Below, piece by piece: positions 34,468-46,347 of a stretch of 64,000 bases of DNA. The notes under the pieces were generated by a model, which saw nothing but the letters and a program-made list of their open reading frames with translations, ran no database searches and had not been told where the DNA came from. Source of the DNA: Lycium barbarum (Eukaryota > Streptophyta > Magnoliopsida > Solanales > Solanaceae); the NCBI RefSeq assembly GCF_019175385.1, contig NC_083342.1, forward strand, positions 115,444,376 to 115,508,375, given 5' to 3'. How positions within the stretch are numbered: position 1 is the first letter of the stretch; each line of letters begins with the position of its first letter. Position numbers and translations under genes: made by a program.

Positions 34468-35689
34468 GTGCATGAAGAGGATGACTTCGGGATGCCCAGA
34501 TACTTTGTCATGCCGGATGACTCGGACGCGACTAAGTCAACTGTGGAGGAGCTGGAGCAGATCATCTTGTTCGAGTTCTTACCGGACAGAAAGGTATACC
34601 TGGGCACAGGGCTTACCCCGGAGCTCAGGCGTAAATTAATTGAGTTTCTTCAAGCTAACGCCGATTGCTTTGCATGGTCGCATATAGACATGACAGGTAT
34701 ATCACCGGAAATAGCGTCACACAAACTCAGCTTGGACGGAAAATTTCCCCCGGTGAAGCAAAAAAGAAGGCCCATGGCAGAGCCAAAACACGCTTTCGTG
34801 AAAGACGAGGTAACAAAGCTTTTGAATATAGGTTCCATCCGGGAGGTGAAATACGGATTGGCTCGCTAACGTGGTGGTGGTGCCCAAGAAAGGTAATAAA
34901 TTTTGAATGTGTGTCGATTATAAGGATTTAAACAAGGCATGCCCGAAGGATTCATTTCCATTGCCTCACATCGACAGAATGATCGATGCGACGGCCGGAC
35001 ATAAAATGTTAAGTTTCCTCGATGCTTACTCCGGGTACAACCAAATCTGGATGCACCCGGAGGATCAAGAGAAAACGTCCTTCATCACCCGCTATGGGAC
35101 TTACTGTTATAACGTCATGCCTTTCGGGTTAAAAAATGCCGGTGCAACTTACCAACGCCTAGTTAATGGGATGTTCGAAGAACAAATAGGGAAAACAATG
35201 GAAGTTTATGTTGACGACATGGTTGTTAAGTCCCTGGAAACAGAGGACCATTTAAAACATTTGCAGGAAACCTTCGATGTGCTCCGTAGATACAACATGA
35301 AGCTCAACCCGAAAAAATGTGCTTTCGGGGTGAGGTCCGGTAAATTTCTGGGTTTCATGGTGTCGAACCGGGGAATTAAGATCAACCCGGACAAGATCAA
35401 GGCCATCAAGGATATCGAGGTCGTGAACAACAAAAAGGGGGTACAGAAGCTCACCGGGAGGATAGCGGCGCTGAGCCGTTTCATATCGAGATCCTCGGAC
35501 AAGATTCACTGGTTCTTCTCTTTGCTCAGAAAGAAGAACGACTTCGTTTGGACACCAGAGTGCCAAGAAGCCCTAAGGGAGTTGAAGAAGTATTTGTCCA
35601 GCCCCCCGTTGCTGCACACACCGAAGACCGATGAGCCACTTTTCCTCTACCTAGCAGTCTCCGAAATGGCGGTAAGCGGAGTTTTGGTC
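34468..35689 (+). pseudogene. pol: reverse transcriptase of the Tat-like element
   Basis: RT motifs appear in order: LLNIGSIREVKY, VVVPKKGNK, CVDYKDLNKACPKD, FLDAYSGYNQI (first Asp), MPFGLKNAGATYQR and YVDDMVVKS (catalytic Asp pair, about 35206-35230). A frameshift of about two missing bases lies near 34855. A TGA follows at 34904. From 34907 the frame is open to a TGA at 35690. Nothing in the catalytic core itself is missing. Confidence 0.9.
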
Positions 35690-36514
35690 TGAGAAGAATC
35701 AGGTACGCAATTCCCTATCTATTATGTAAGTAGAACTTTGGGGGATGCGGAGACCCGTTATCCCCATTTGGAGAAGCTGGCATTAGCACTGGTAAGCGCT
35801 TCCAGAAAGCTCAAACCCTATTTTCAATGCCACCCCATATGTGTAGTAACCACTTACCCTTTAAAAAACATCATGCATAAACCAGAGTTATCCGGTAGAT
35901 TAACAAAATGGGCTGTAGAAATTAGCGGTTACGACATCGAGTACAAGCCTCGGACGGCCATCAAATCCTAAATCTTGGCCGATTTTGTGGCAGACTTTAC
36001 CCCGGCCATGGTCCCCGAGGTCGAGAAGGAACTTTTGCTGACCTCGGGAAAGACCACGGGCATTTGGTCTTTACACACGGACGGGGCCTCGAATCTTAGA
36101 GGTTCCAGACTAGGGATCGTCCTTAGGACCCCGGCCGGGGATGTCATCCGACAGTCCGTTAGAACTGCTAGATTGACTAACAATGAAGCCGAGTATGAGG
36201 CTATGATTGCAGGTTTGGAGTTGGCTCGAAGCATGGGGGCCGAAACGATCGAGGCAAAGTGCGACTCGCTTTTGGTCGTGAACCAGGTGAGTGACATATT
36301 CGAGGTAAAGGATGAACGGATGCAGCGGTACCTCGAAAAAACCCAAGTGGTACTTCATCAATTTAAAGGATGGACCATGCAGCACATACCGAGGGAACAG
36401 AACAGCGAAGCCGATGCACTAGCAAACTTGGGATCCTCGGTCGAGGGGGAGGAAATCATCCTCGGGGCAACGGTGCACTTATCAAACACGGCCATAGAAA
36501 CCGGGCACGCCTAA
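35690..36514 (+). pseudogene. dual RNase H domains of the Tat-like element
   Basis: The first domain (to about 35968, RTLGDAETRYPHLEKLALAL ... SGRLTKWAVEISGYDIEYKP) is the usual Ty3/gypsy RNase H and looks catalytically degenerate. After a TAA at 35969 the second domain begins: LHTDGASNLRGS (first Asp), NNEAEYEAMIAGLELA (Glu), CDSLLVVNQV (Asp) and EADALANLGS (last Asp). Two RNase H domains in series are characteristic of Tat elements. The frame ends at a TAA (36512). Confidence 0.85.
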
Positions 36515-36523
36515 ATATACACA

Positions 36524-37777
36524 ATGGGCTTGACCTGGGATTGGCGCAACAAGTACATCGACTACTTGCGTGATGGTAAGCTCCCAAATGACCCGAAGGA
36601 GTCACGATCATTATGGACCAAGGCTGCTCGCTTTTGCTTGGTGGACGGTCAACTGTATCGACGATCTTTCCTCGGTCCTCTGGCTAAGTGTTTGGGCCCC
36701 GGTGAAACGGAATACGTGATAAGAGAGGTACACGAGGGAACCTGCGGCAACCAATCCGGTGCGGAAGCTTTGGTTCGAAAAATTAACAGGGCCGGTTATT
36801 ACTGGAATCACATGGACGAAGACGCGAAAAGTTTTGTCTGAAGATGCGACGGGTGTCAGAAGCACGCTCCGATGATTCACCAGCCCGGGGAGTTGCTGCA
36901 TTCGGTGACCTCACCTTGGCCTTTCATGAAGTGGGGAATAGACATTGTGGGTCTGTTGCCTCAAGCACCAGGTAAGGCCCGTTTCATTTTGTTTATGACT
37001 GACTATTTTTCTAAATGGGTTGAAGCGCAGGCTTTCGAAAAGATAAGAGAGAAGGAAGTCATCGACTTCATATGGGATCACATCATCTGCCGTTTTGGCA
37101 TCCCCTCCGAGATAACCTGTGATAATGGCCCCCAGTTTGTGGGTGGAAAGGTCAACAGTTTCCTCGAGGGGTTGAAGATCAAGAAAATCGTGTCGACCCC
37201 ATATCACCCGTGTGCGAACGGACAGGCAGAATCAACGAACAAAACAATAATCCAAAATCTGAGGAAGAGACTTGAAGCATCGAAGCATCATTGGAGGGAG
37301 ATACTCCCGGAGGTATTATGGGCTTACAGAACCACATCCAAGTCGAGCACGGGGGAAACCCCGTTCTCGTTGGTTTACGGAGCCGAAGCCCTCATCCCCG
37401 TGGAAGTTGGCGAACCGACCCTCCGTTTCAGGTATACCACCGAAGATTCAAACGGGGAGTTCATGGCCGTGAAGCTCGACCTTTGCGGATGAACTGCGCG
37501 AAAGAGCGGCGGTCCGCATAGCGGCCCAGAAACAGAGGATAGAAAGATATTATAACCGAAGAGCCAACTTCCGGCACTTCCAAGTTGGGGATTTAGTACT
37601 TCGAAAAGTTACCTTGCACACCAAGAACCCCAACGAGGGAAAGCTGGGTCCGAACTGGAAGGCCCGTACAAGATAACCGGTATAACGGGTAAAGGGTAGT
37701 ATCAGTTGGAGTCCATGGACGAGCAACGTCTGCGTAATAACTGGAATGTGGCCCACCTAAAGAGATACTACTGCTAA
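36524..37777 (+). pseudogene. integrase of the Tat-like element
   Basis: The zinc-binding part is visible as REVHEGTCGNQSG ... CDGCQKH. The usual second His (GNHSG) is Gln here, and a TGA (36839) lies between the His and Cys halves. The DDE core follows: GIDIVGLLP, TDYFSKWVEA, CDNGPQFVG and NGQAESTNKT. A frameshift near 37480 separates it from the C-terminal part (YYNRRANFRHFQVGDLVL, then LRNNWNVAHLKRYYC and stop at 37775-37777). The enzyme would insert element cDNA, but this copy is dead. Confidence 0.88.
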
Positions 37778-38639
37778 GGTATGGACTCCCCGTATTCTCT
37801 TATCAACTTTTCTCCTTTTGCAGGAAGGCAAGTGAGGGACAAAATTAGAGCCCAGATCTGAAAACACGTGTTGCACTCTTTTCCTTAGTACGGTTTTGTC
37901 CCAAAATGGGTTTTCCGACAAGATTTTTAATGAGGCAACGAGTACAACGTGTTACTTGACGAATACGAAGGGCAAGTACCCGGTCACCCGGTGTCGCATC
38001 CTCCGATAGGGACATAATAGCACTCACCCGACCTTGGAGATCGGATAAGTGCTAGGGGAGTACCATGCCACACCAAAGATGACACCGGTTAAAACAAACG
38101 GAGAAGCTCAACATTAGCTACGGCAAAACTAAGGCCCGGCCACCGGCCATAGCCTCCGATGTAAGGACCAAACGATCATAATGAATCGTGTCCCATTTTA
38201 CATTTGCTACGGCTAAGGAAGCAGTTAAAATTCTCATATGTACAAACATTTTTGCAAACACAAGTTATCAAAACTTGGGATAACAACTCTATGATTAAAT
38301 ATACTTTGCCCAGTTGATAACCGTCGTATATCGGCATTGCCTCGTTCGCATACCCTACGCCGGGTACTTTGATCGGAATTCGGCAAGGGCAACGAGATCA
38401 CTATGATCCAAGCCAAAATTCGATAAGCCACCAGCCCCAAAATATCGGATAAGACCGGCGGGTATGAACTGGTCCTAGAACGGACCAACAACTATAGCAA
38501 AAGCAGCGAGCAAACATTCAAACGAAGAAGCAGAAAGATGCATTTTTCATTTATACAACGGATGTCTCTTACATCAAAATAAAAACAAAGTCCTACAAAG
38601 GCAAAAAACAAAAACAAAAAGCAAGGCATAAGCCTCATA
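37778..38639. other. non-coding spacer between pol and antisense ORF
   Basis: About 860 bp within the retrotransposon without a recognisable frame on either strand. It is a common arrangement in Tat elements, where pol and the antisense ORF converge. Confidence 0.6.
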
Positions 38640-39160
38640 TTATCCGGCATGACTGGAGGTGGATGAGTGCTCGGACACAGTTCGCTCGGATTCGTCTGAC
38701 TCGGACTCGAGGGCACGATTGGCTTCTTCTTCCATCCTCTTGGCCTCAAGTATCAGGGCTGGAAGATCCGAGAGACCGTGCTCGGCTTGCTCGAGGGTGA
38801 TCCGCCGAGACTTCCACTTCTCATACTCGGCAACAATAGCAGTATGAGCCTCGGCCGCCTCAACACTTCTCCATGTTTCATCCAAGTCGGCCTCAACCTT
38901 GGCCAGTTTTGCTTCCAAATCGGCCTGGTCCCCCTCAAGGACACTTATCCTACCAGTAGCTGCATCCAGCTCGGCCTTAAGGGCATTGTTGGAAATAGCC
39001 GCCTCCTCGAGCTCGGTTCTTAGGCCTTGGCATATCCGAGATCGCTCCTCGGTTTTCTCTTCGAACACCCTCCTGCGCTCATCGGACAAAGCAGCTTCGG
39101 ACTCGATCCGCCGGTTCCTCTCAACCAGGGTTGTTGCATCAGCATTCACCGAGTCCAGCT

Positions 39161-39180
39161 CCCCCCCCCCCCCCCCCCCC
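39161..39180. repeat. C20 homopolymer
   Basis: Twenty consecutive C on the plus strand, interrupting the coiled-coil part of the antisense ORF (poly-Gly if read). See the matching G20 tract at 39898-39917. Confidence 0.9.
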
Positions 39181-39897
39181 GGAGTCGGGAAACCGTGGTC
39201 TCCAGCTCATCTAGCCTCGAAGAAAACTGGGCTTTATCCCGGCTAAGGCCGATCTTTTCAGCCTCAAGGCTCCGGTTATAGTCGGTCATAGCGACCAGCT
39301 TACCCTTCAAACGACGATTTTCGTTCTTAGCCGCATCGAGCTCGGGACGAAGGTTGGCCAGCACGGCCACCCGATTCAACTCTTCCTCCTTCTCCTGAAA
39401 GAGATGCCAGTATTTCTCCGTTTCTCGACCTTGGGCATCCAGTTGGCCTCGGAGATCATCTATCTCATGTTGGGCACGGATGAAAGCTTCATTAACCAAC
39501 ACCACACTCTACAAGTAAAACAAGTCAGAAGACTTAGGCGAAATGAGGATAAAAATCCATTGATAAACTGTACAAGGATGACAGAAGAGCTTACCCAGTT
39601 GCTTGCATGCATACCCTCGTTAATGAGGCACTGCCAAGTGAGCCCGGTCATTTTGCGCTTGTTCGAGTCAGAAATAAGGGGCCGCAAATAGCTCGCTACG
39701 CCCACCGGGAACGACAGAAAGCTGCAGTCCTCGGGTACGGTGACTACGGCCGATCTGGTTCTCCTTGGCTCCACGCTCGGGGCCGGGAAGATGTTTACCA
39801 AGCTCTCCCTGGCCCCTGACTCGGAGATCCGGTTGGCCGGCCTCGTGGCCCGAGGAATAGGGAGATGACCAAAGCCCGCTGCTTCTCCGGTAGCGGC

Positions 39898-39917
39898 GGG
39901 GGGGGGGGGGGGGGGGG
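39898..39917. repeat. G20 homopolymer
   Basis: Twenty consecutive G on the plus strand (poly-Pro on the minus strand). The antisense coding frame to its left (39460-39900) differs from that to its right, so the tract length has changed. Confidence 0.9.
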
Positions 39918-41530
39918 TGGTGGGGAATGCTCGAGAACATATCATCAAAATCATCCACCCGCCTAGTCGGGGTAAATGAACTTGGAGCAGCCTCAATAAT
40001 TTCGACAAAGGTCGAGGGCTCCACAATTGCAGCAGGCTCGTGCTCGGGAGACGGGCGAGCGCCTGTGGGGGCTTCGCACTCCGGCACTGGGGCAGTCCTT
40101 ATATCGGCTTCAACAACAATCGCTCCCCCGGACCTTTTTCTTTAAAGGGGAGCATCTTCCGAAGAAGTTTCACCTGAAATGTCGACAAAGTCAATCGACC
40201 GAAGAGGAGCTGGTGAAAGTATATCTTCCGCACCTGAATGTGGAGCAGGAACCAAGAGGCCTTCGCCGACGGAAGGAAGGGGCGGAACGGAGACCGCCTC
40301 CTTCGGTATTGAAGCCACGGTGGGAACGGAGCCGACTCTCCGATTAATGATGTCGGGCTCTGTCTCTTCCCTCGAAGGACGAGCAACACTCCTTGCCTTC
40401 TTCCTTTTCGAAGTCTGCCCCTTTTCGAAGGGCCACTTTCTTTTTGCAGCATCGGAGAGGACACGGGAAGAACCCGTTGTGTCGAATTCGGGCGCCAGTG
40501 CCGGAGGGGCGGTCCCCGACTCCGATCTAGTTGCTACCGAGCCCTTAGGCAAACCTAAAAAGACAAAATGTTAGCAAAGGTCAAGGGATGAAACGAATAA
40601 AGGGGAATGCAGCAGAATAAAAATAGAAGGTTACCGTGATTTTGGGCAATCCATCGGCCACGAGACAGGTGAGCCCATGTCCGGTCGTCGTAGGGATGCT
40701 GGGCGAGGAGCACGGTGACCCAATCGTTCAGATTCCGGATGGCCGGAGGAACATACCCATTGGCTGGCAAAAGTAAGAAAGAAACGGTGAGAAAGCAGAA
40801 TCAAAATTTGACGAAGCAATACTAACGCAATTGTTAGAGACTTCGAGCTTACGCTTGTTATTCCACTTCTCCGGGAAGGGCATGTGCTCGGCTGGAATTA
40901 TGTCCTCGGTCTTCACCCGGACATATCGCTCCAACCATCCCCGGTCTCGATCTTCATCCATTTTCGAGAAGAATTGGTTCCGGCTCCGCTTGGCCAGTTT
41001 CATTACACCACCCCGGAACAGCCTCGGGGAGTAAAGGTGTATCAGATGGGCCAGTGTGAACTCCTCCTCGGCGTTGTTGGCCAACATCCGGAGGCACGCT
41101 ACGACCCTCCAAACGTTTGGGTCGATCTGAGCCAATGTAACGCCGCAAACCCGACACATGTCGAGAATGACCGGGTCCACCGGGGGTCAAGTTTGAGAGT
41201 GAAGGGGTATGTATAAACATACAAAAACCCTTCACGATGGTCGGTAACGGATTCATCTGGCCCGGGGGCGAAAACCCGAACCGGACGGGTGTCCCACCCG
41301 CAATCGGCCCGGACTATGTCGAGCCTCTCCTCGGTGATAGATGAGGGATACCGCATCACGTCAAATCCCCTGTCTGAAACGGAGGAAGGCTTCTCGACCT
41401 CAAGGTCCTTGTTAAAGTTGAATTTAGCTGGTATGATATCCGAGGCCGTGGGTTCGAATTTAACCGGGGTCGCAGGCTCGGCCTCTGGGGACGATACCGG
41501 TGGAGCATCATGAGAAGTGGATTCAGACAT

Positions 41531-42035
41531 CGTGATGACGAGAAAGAAGGAAGGCCCAAGAGAGGGATTTAAGAAAGATGAAGAGACTAGTAATAACTAA
41601 AAGCAAGGGGAGCAGAATTGGTTCTTTTTGCACGCTGTGCGAATCAATGAAACAGCAGCAGATCAAATGGGAAGATAATTGTGTGTGGTGAAGATGAAAA
41701 GGTGCAGAAAATGGAGTGGAGTTGAAGGAGAGCAAATGCGTGAAAATGGAAAAATGAGGAGGTGAAGGGTCTTTTATAGGCAAAGAAGATGAGCGGTTAC
41801 CGAGGACGGCCAATCAAGGGGCGCCACGTGTCCCGTCATTAATTCGAAGTGACTTGAAACGATGTGAAAAAGGCGGTTGACAGAGACGAGCCATCCGGAG
41901 CGGGACACGTGGCCGATAAAAGGGGACGTATTACACAACCGTTCCCGCCAAAATAAGAAGACAATGACGAGCTGCCGGAACCACCGGTTTTCGGGAATTA
42001 TCCACTTCCCGTTTCTCCGATAGATCGCAGATCCG
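41531..42035 (-). promoter_or_regulatory. upstream region of the antisense ORF
   Basis: About 500 bp between the antisense start codon and the 3' LTR polypurine region. A TATA-like TATAAAAG (minus strand, about 41771-41778, from CTTTTATAGG on the plus strand) is a plausible antisense core promoter. Confidence 0.4.
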
Positions 42036-42052
42036 GGAAGTGTGGGGCTATC
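42035..42052 (+). promoter_or_regulatory. polypurine-tract region before the 3' LTR
   Basis: The sequence GGGAAGTGTGGGGCTATC directly precedes the LTR start. It is purine-rich, as expected for plus-strand priming, though not a pure tract. Confidence 0.6.
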
Positions 42053-42777
42053 TGTATACGGTAAAAGCCGGATGTGAGCCAAACCGGTGGAACGGGAACC
42101 GGAGGAAGGAACAATGATGCGCCCGAGGCTACTCGCCCTTGACCGAAATAGTGCCCGGGCCGAAGCCGAGCAAGGGCACCGACTGATCTGCCCTCTGCAT
42201 CGTTGAAACGGCCAAGCCCGAGGACTCGGGCTTTCATGGTCGTTGGTCCGCATGACCGTTAGCCCGAATGACCGTTTGTCCGTGTGGCCGTTGCAGACGG
42301 GTCACGTGCCAGTAACGTCCAGTCATGGTCAACTACCTACCATGCGTGTGTCAGACGGCGCCGTCAGTCTAATCCTACCAAATCCGTGCAGAGCAGTCCT
42401 TTTTATTATTATTTTATTAACTCATATTGTATGAGAACCATGGGGGTGCCACTATAAATAGGGCATGTCCCCTTCCTTTAAAGGGGTTGGTCACTTTTAT
42501 TTTCCAAGAACACTTGTAGTAGAAGAATTCATATATACAAATCTCTCTCATTGTTTGATTCGGCTAAGGCCATCAGTTATTATTATTATTGCATTCCATC
42601 CATCTAATATCATACTTTGTTCACTAACACTCGTATCACTAGCAAACTATCGTCACTAGCCGTTTCACTAAGGAGCTCTCAAATACTTGTTTTTCCCCCT
42701 TAACACACATCAAGAACAAAGCACATATCCTATACCCATTCACAAATTTAATTGATTATCCGAATCCGGGGTAAACA
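42053..42777 (+). repeat. 3' LTR of the Tat-like element
   Basis: 725 bp, co-linear with 31256-31983. Most of the differences counted are C/T or G/A transitions, several at CpG, plus loss of one ATT unit (about 42587). The following AATAC completes the target duplication. Confidence 0.95.
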
Positions 42778-42782
42778 AATAC

Positions 42783-43807
42783 TAGTAAACTACCGGAAAG
42801 AGGAAGATTTCATTAAACCATAAGAATGATCATAACTATTGGAATTCAAACTAACCTATGTACTACTGTCTGATTTGTCATTTAATTATCATGCTTAGAA
42901 CATTAAAAAAAAAAAAACTCTTAGTCTCATGTATCCACTCAAACACATACTATATGTTTGCTTCACGCAAGCTGCAGCTTCTCTCCTCTTAGTGTTTGCT
43001 TCTCTCTTTTGCCTTGACTTAAAAGTTTTACACCAATATGCATTCCACTACCCAAAAGGCGTCCTTTCCCTCATTCAGAACCTTCTTTCTCTTTAAATGC
43101 ATAAAATATACTCCCAGGAGGGTTAAGTTGCTAACGTCATCCTGTCAACACACGAGATTTTTTATCATACTTGTATGTTGTATCTAATTAATGTATCCGC
43201 CAAGTTCGAGTGTACTTTAAATTAAAGTAGTCTAATTCTCATAGAACACCTTGTTAATCGTACAATTTAACCTTTATGTATTGTCGGTATAAGTCACACA
43301 CTCTATATGTATTGTCAGTATAAGTAATATTTACATCATCAGATTACCTGTTATAATAGGTTACTTGTCTTATTTTCTAGATGACAAAACACTTATTTTA
43401 CGAAATCTAAACACTTATTTTACGAAATCTTACTTGTAGACATTTTTTGGTGATCTGAAAATGTACAGAAATTCTTGTACCAACGATGAGATAACTTATA
43501 CTCTTTTGAAAAATCGTATGGTTGGAAGAAAGATAGCTGTCCATCAAGTGACCCACCACCAAAAGCTTCAACGTTTTCTCATCTAAAAAACTAATTAAAG
43601 CTGAACTGAACTACTTGTAGTAACAAACAGCAACAAGCAGTAGTCCTGCCTACCTACCTTGTATAATTAAATAAATACCTCTATCTCTCTTTCCAAATCT
43701 TTAACTCTCCTTCTCCTTGTTCCTCTTCATCATTCCCCATACCCCACAAAATTAGAACACTCTTCTGCAGAAACTGAAGAACACAATTACTTCGTAGAGA
43801 AATAATT
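42783..43807 (+). promoter_or_regulatory. upstream region of the LBD19/31-like gene
   Basis: This begins right after the retrotransposon's target duplication. A TATA-like TATAATTAAATAAATACC lies at about 43661-43678, roughly 130 bp before the ATG. A 22-bp unit (AAACACTTATTTTACGAAATC) is duplicated in tandem at about 43388-43431. The element is therefore inserted about 1.0 kb upstream of the start codon, inside the likely promoter. Confidence 0.5.
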
Positions 43808-46164
43808 ATGAGCAGTGGTGGTGGGCCTTGTGGTGCATGCAAGTTTCTTAGAAGGAAGTGTGTGAGGGATTGCATATTTGCACCTTATTTTGACTCAGAA
43901 CAAGGCATGTCACACTTTGCTGCTGTGCATAAGGTGTTTGGAGCTAGCAATGCCTCCAAACTATTGCTCACAATTCCACCAAACAAGCGCCTTGAAACTG
44001 TTATTACTCTCTGTTATGAGGCTCTCGCTAGAGTTAGAGACCCTGTCTATGGCTGTGTTGGCCACATCTTTTCCCTTCAGCAACAGGTAATTTTTTTTTC
44101 TGGATTAAGTTATATACACACATTGATCAGTGTAGTTTAATTTATTACTAGCAGTTACGTTAGTTATCGTTTTTATCAGGTTAGTACTAATTACTACATA
44201 TCACATATTTTGTTAAAAACTCGAGACATTTGAAATGGTCATGATGATGTGTGTTGCATGCGGACTTCAAAATTTAAGAAGCATGAAAGTGAATATAGAG
44301 TGTTCCCTGTAGTAAAGTTTGTTAGGATTTTTTCGAGAAGATGCACTCAGAAGGTTGAAAATATGTTCCGTAAATTTTATTAATCATAGGACTTTAAATA
44401 GCTGCGTCAACAAAGTAGTAGACTTGTTCTATAACTAAATTGTTAAGACTCTTACTATTACTAAAAAATGAATACTCTAGTAAATCAAGTGTTATTCTCT
44501 TACAACCAAGTGAGTAATTATTCCAGAAAAAAAAAAGTAACAGTTACAAATGCAACTTCCAACAAATTTTCCATTTGAATAGACCTTCTCTTTTTCATTA
44601 AACTCAAAAGTCTTTTCCTTTGGTCGTCAAAAGATGGTCTTTGACAAGAAACTCATTGATTGTTCAAATATAAAGTTAAGTTTCCAGATCAAATATGGTA
44701 CTAATACTAGTTAATGTTTGTTGGCTCTGTTTGTATGAGCTGATTATCATTAGTACGAAGATCTGCTCTTTAATTTGATGCTAACATTTAACAAAATATA
44801 GCAGCAGATTGAGGGGTTCGCTGAACTTAACATTTCCAATGTTTTCCAATGTATAGTAGTTTTCCCTCAAATTCTACTATATATGTAACAGTCACTGACT
44901 CAAAAATTGATGCAAAACTAAAGAAACAATTTTTTGTGAAAATTGGACTAATGTAATAGTTGATTGATGTGCATTTTTTAGTGTTTTCTTGCTTGCCGGG
45001 ACTAGCAAGTAACCTTAATCAGCTTTAGCAGCTCGAGCAATATACAATAAACCAATAATTTGACTTAGCTTGTTTCTTATTGACTTCTTGTCTTTCATGG
45101 AAGTCTACAAAATATTGTTAAAAGTACTGAGCGCAATAAAAAAAGAATTTTTCCTTATTCAATCGGATTAAAAAGAAACTCTGGGATTACTGAATCAGAG
45201 ACGAGTCTTAATTTGGCATATCAATTCAGATGCTAATAGGTGTATATATCTTATTAACTAAAAAAAAAAAGGTATATACATCTTTTTCTTATTATAGTAT
45301 TACACTAAGATGAAATAATGAAAAGACAACTAATTTTAACCAAAAAAAAAAAAAGACAACTAGTTATGTTAGATATAGCTCAGGATTTTTCTTTGAAGAT
45401 TACAGTGTTCTTTATGTCGAATAAAATAGTACACTGTTTGGAGTGTCCTATAAACGAGAAGGCAAGTAGGATAGCAATATACTACTTGCAACTTGCAAGT
45501 GATCTATCCAGCTTGGGAATATAAAAGAATGTTGACTTCCTAAGAACGAAATTAGACTTTTCTGACAGGTAGCTTCTATGCAATTCCACGAAGTGTCTTC
45601 ATCTTATCATTTAGCACATAATTAAGTCTTTAATATATGGAATATACCCATACTTTACATTGAACTAATTAATAATGTCACCATGCTAGAACAAGTTACG
45701 AAATTTATTTTAAGGTATTATATTTATGAACTAGCTGTATCCTTGTTAAAAAAACATATATTTAGTGGTTATCCATTGATGAACATATAGCGCCTTCTAA
45801 GTAAAAAGGTACAATCACAAGCAATCTTCTTTAAACTCGAATAATTTATTCATATACAAATCATAACTATTGTGAACCATAGGACAATTATCTAATTGTT
45901 TGGTTTAATATGTGCGTGTAGGCTGTGACATTGCAAGCAGAGTTAGCTTACGTTCAAGCCCGTATTTCCACCCTGCAGCACAGCCTCCCAATGGCACCAA
46001 CACCATCGCTGGCAGAAGTAGGAGCATGTTGTTCTAACATATCATCATCGGTGTGTACTATGGATCCTTTGATCGATGTAACAGGCTTATGTGATGTGTT
46101 GGATCAACAACTGGATAATTGTGACCTCCATACAGTTGCTGTAGACTTTGTCTCCAGGCATTAA
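43808..46164 (+). CDS. LBD19/LBD31-like: LOB-domain transcription factor, LBD19/LBD31 type
   Basis: Exons 43808-44086 and 45922-46164 join in phase 0 over an 1835-bp GT-AG intron and give 173 residues. The LOB domain starts almost at once: [13 protein letters not shown] (C block, residue 6 on), [17 protein letters not shown] (GAS block), [16 protein letters not shown], then [18 protein letters not shown], the leucine-zipper-like coil split by the intron as in most class I LBDs. The short C-terminus ends [10 protein letters not shown], like the FVSR ending of LBD19 as I remember it. It is predicted nuclear and DNA-binding. It is the paralogue of the 1554-5516 gene and divergent to it. Subfamily assignment rests on length and motif memory. 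Confidence 0.92.
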
Positions 46165-46347
46165 TCTAGACTTAGGTTCTGGTCTTCTATCGCCATGCAT
46201 CACAATGATACTTGACTTAGTTTTAACTCTATGAAGATTGTCATCTAACTCTCTTTTGTTTTATATGTAATTTAGTCCTTTCCTTCTCTGTTTTACTCTA
46301 ATCAATGCTAATTGTGCTTGTTTGATTCTTGTTAGGCGTTAAATTAA

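Larger units (their letters stand above)
38640..41530 (-). pseudogene. antisense ORF of the Tat-like element (PF04195-like plant transposon protein)
   Basis: Read leftward from 41530, the N-terminal part contains GFLYVYTYPFTLKL. After a one-base frameshift in a C run near 41186 it continues with MCRVCGVTLAQIDPNVWRVV, LAHLIHLYSPRLFRGGVMKL and WLERYVRVK. This matches the 'putative gypsy-type transposon' domain as I know it. Splice-like junctions near 40854, 40770/40636 and 40560 suggest several introns. A Pro/Ser-rich middle (with PFEKGQTSKRKKARS) precedes a long heptad-type coiled coil (39146-39505 and 38640-39149: Glu/Ala/Leu-rich). The two 20-base homopolymers fall in this gene and change its frame. 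Function of such antisense proteins is unknown. Confidence 0.7.
31256..42777 (+). mobile_element. full-length Ty3/gypsy retrotransposon, Tat-like, degenerate
   Basis: LTRs at 31256-31983 and 42053-42777 are bounded by a perfect 5-bp duplication AATAC (31251-31255 and 42778-42782). Order: LTR, primer site, gag, protease, RT, two RNase H domains, integrase, ~0.9 kb non-coding, antisense ORF, purine-rich tract, LTR. The second RNase H and the antisense ORF before the 3' LTR are hallmarks of the Tat lineage. By hand comparison the LTRs differ by about 14 substitutions and one 3-bp indel, so the insertion is fairly recent. The coding region nevertheless has about ten premature stops and at least two frameshifts. 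The copy cannot make its own proteins. Confidence 0.95.
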
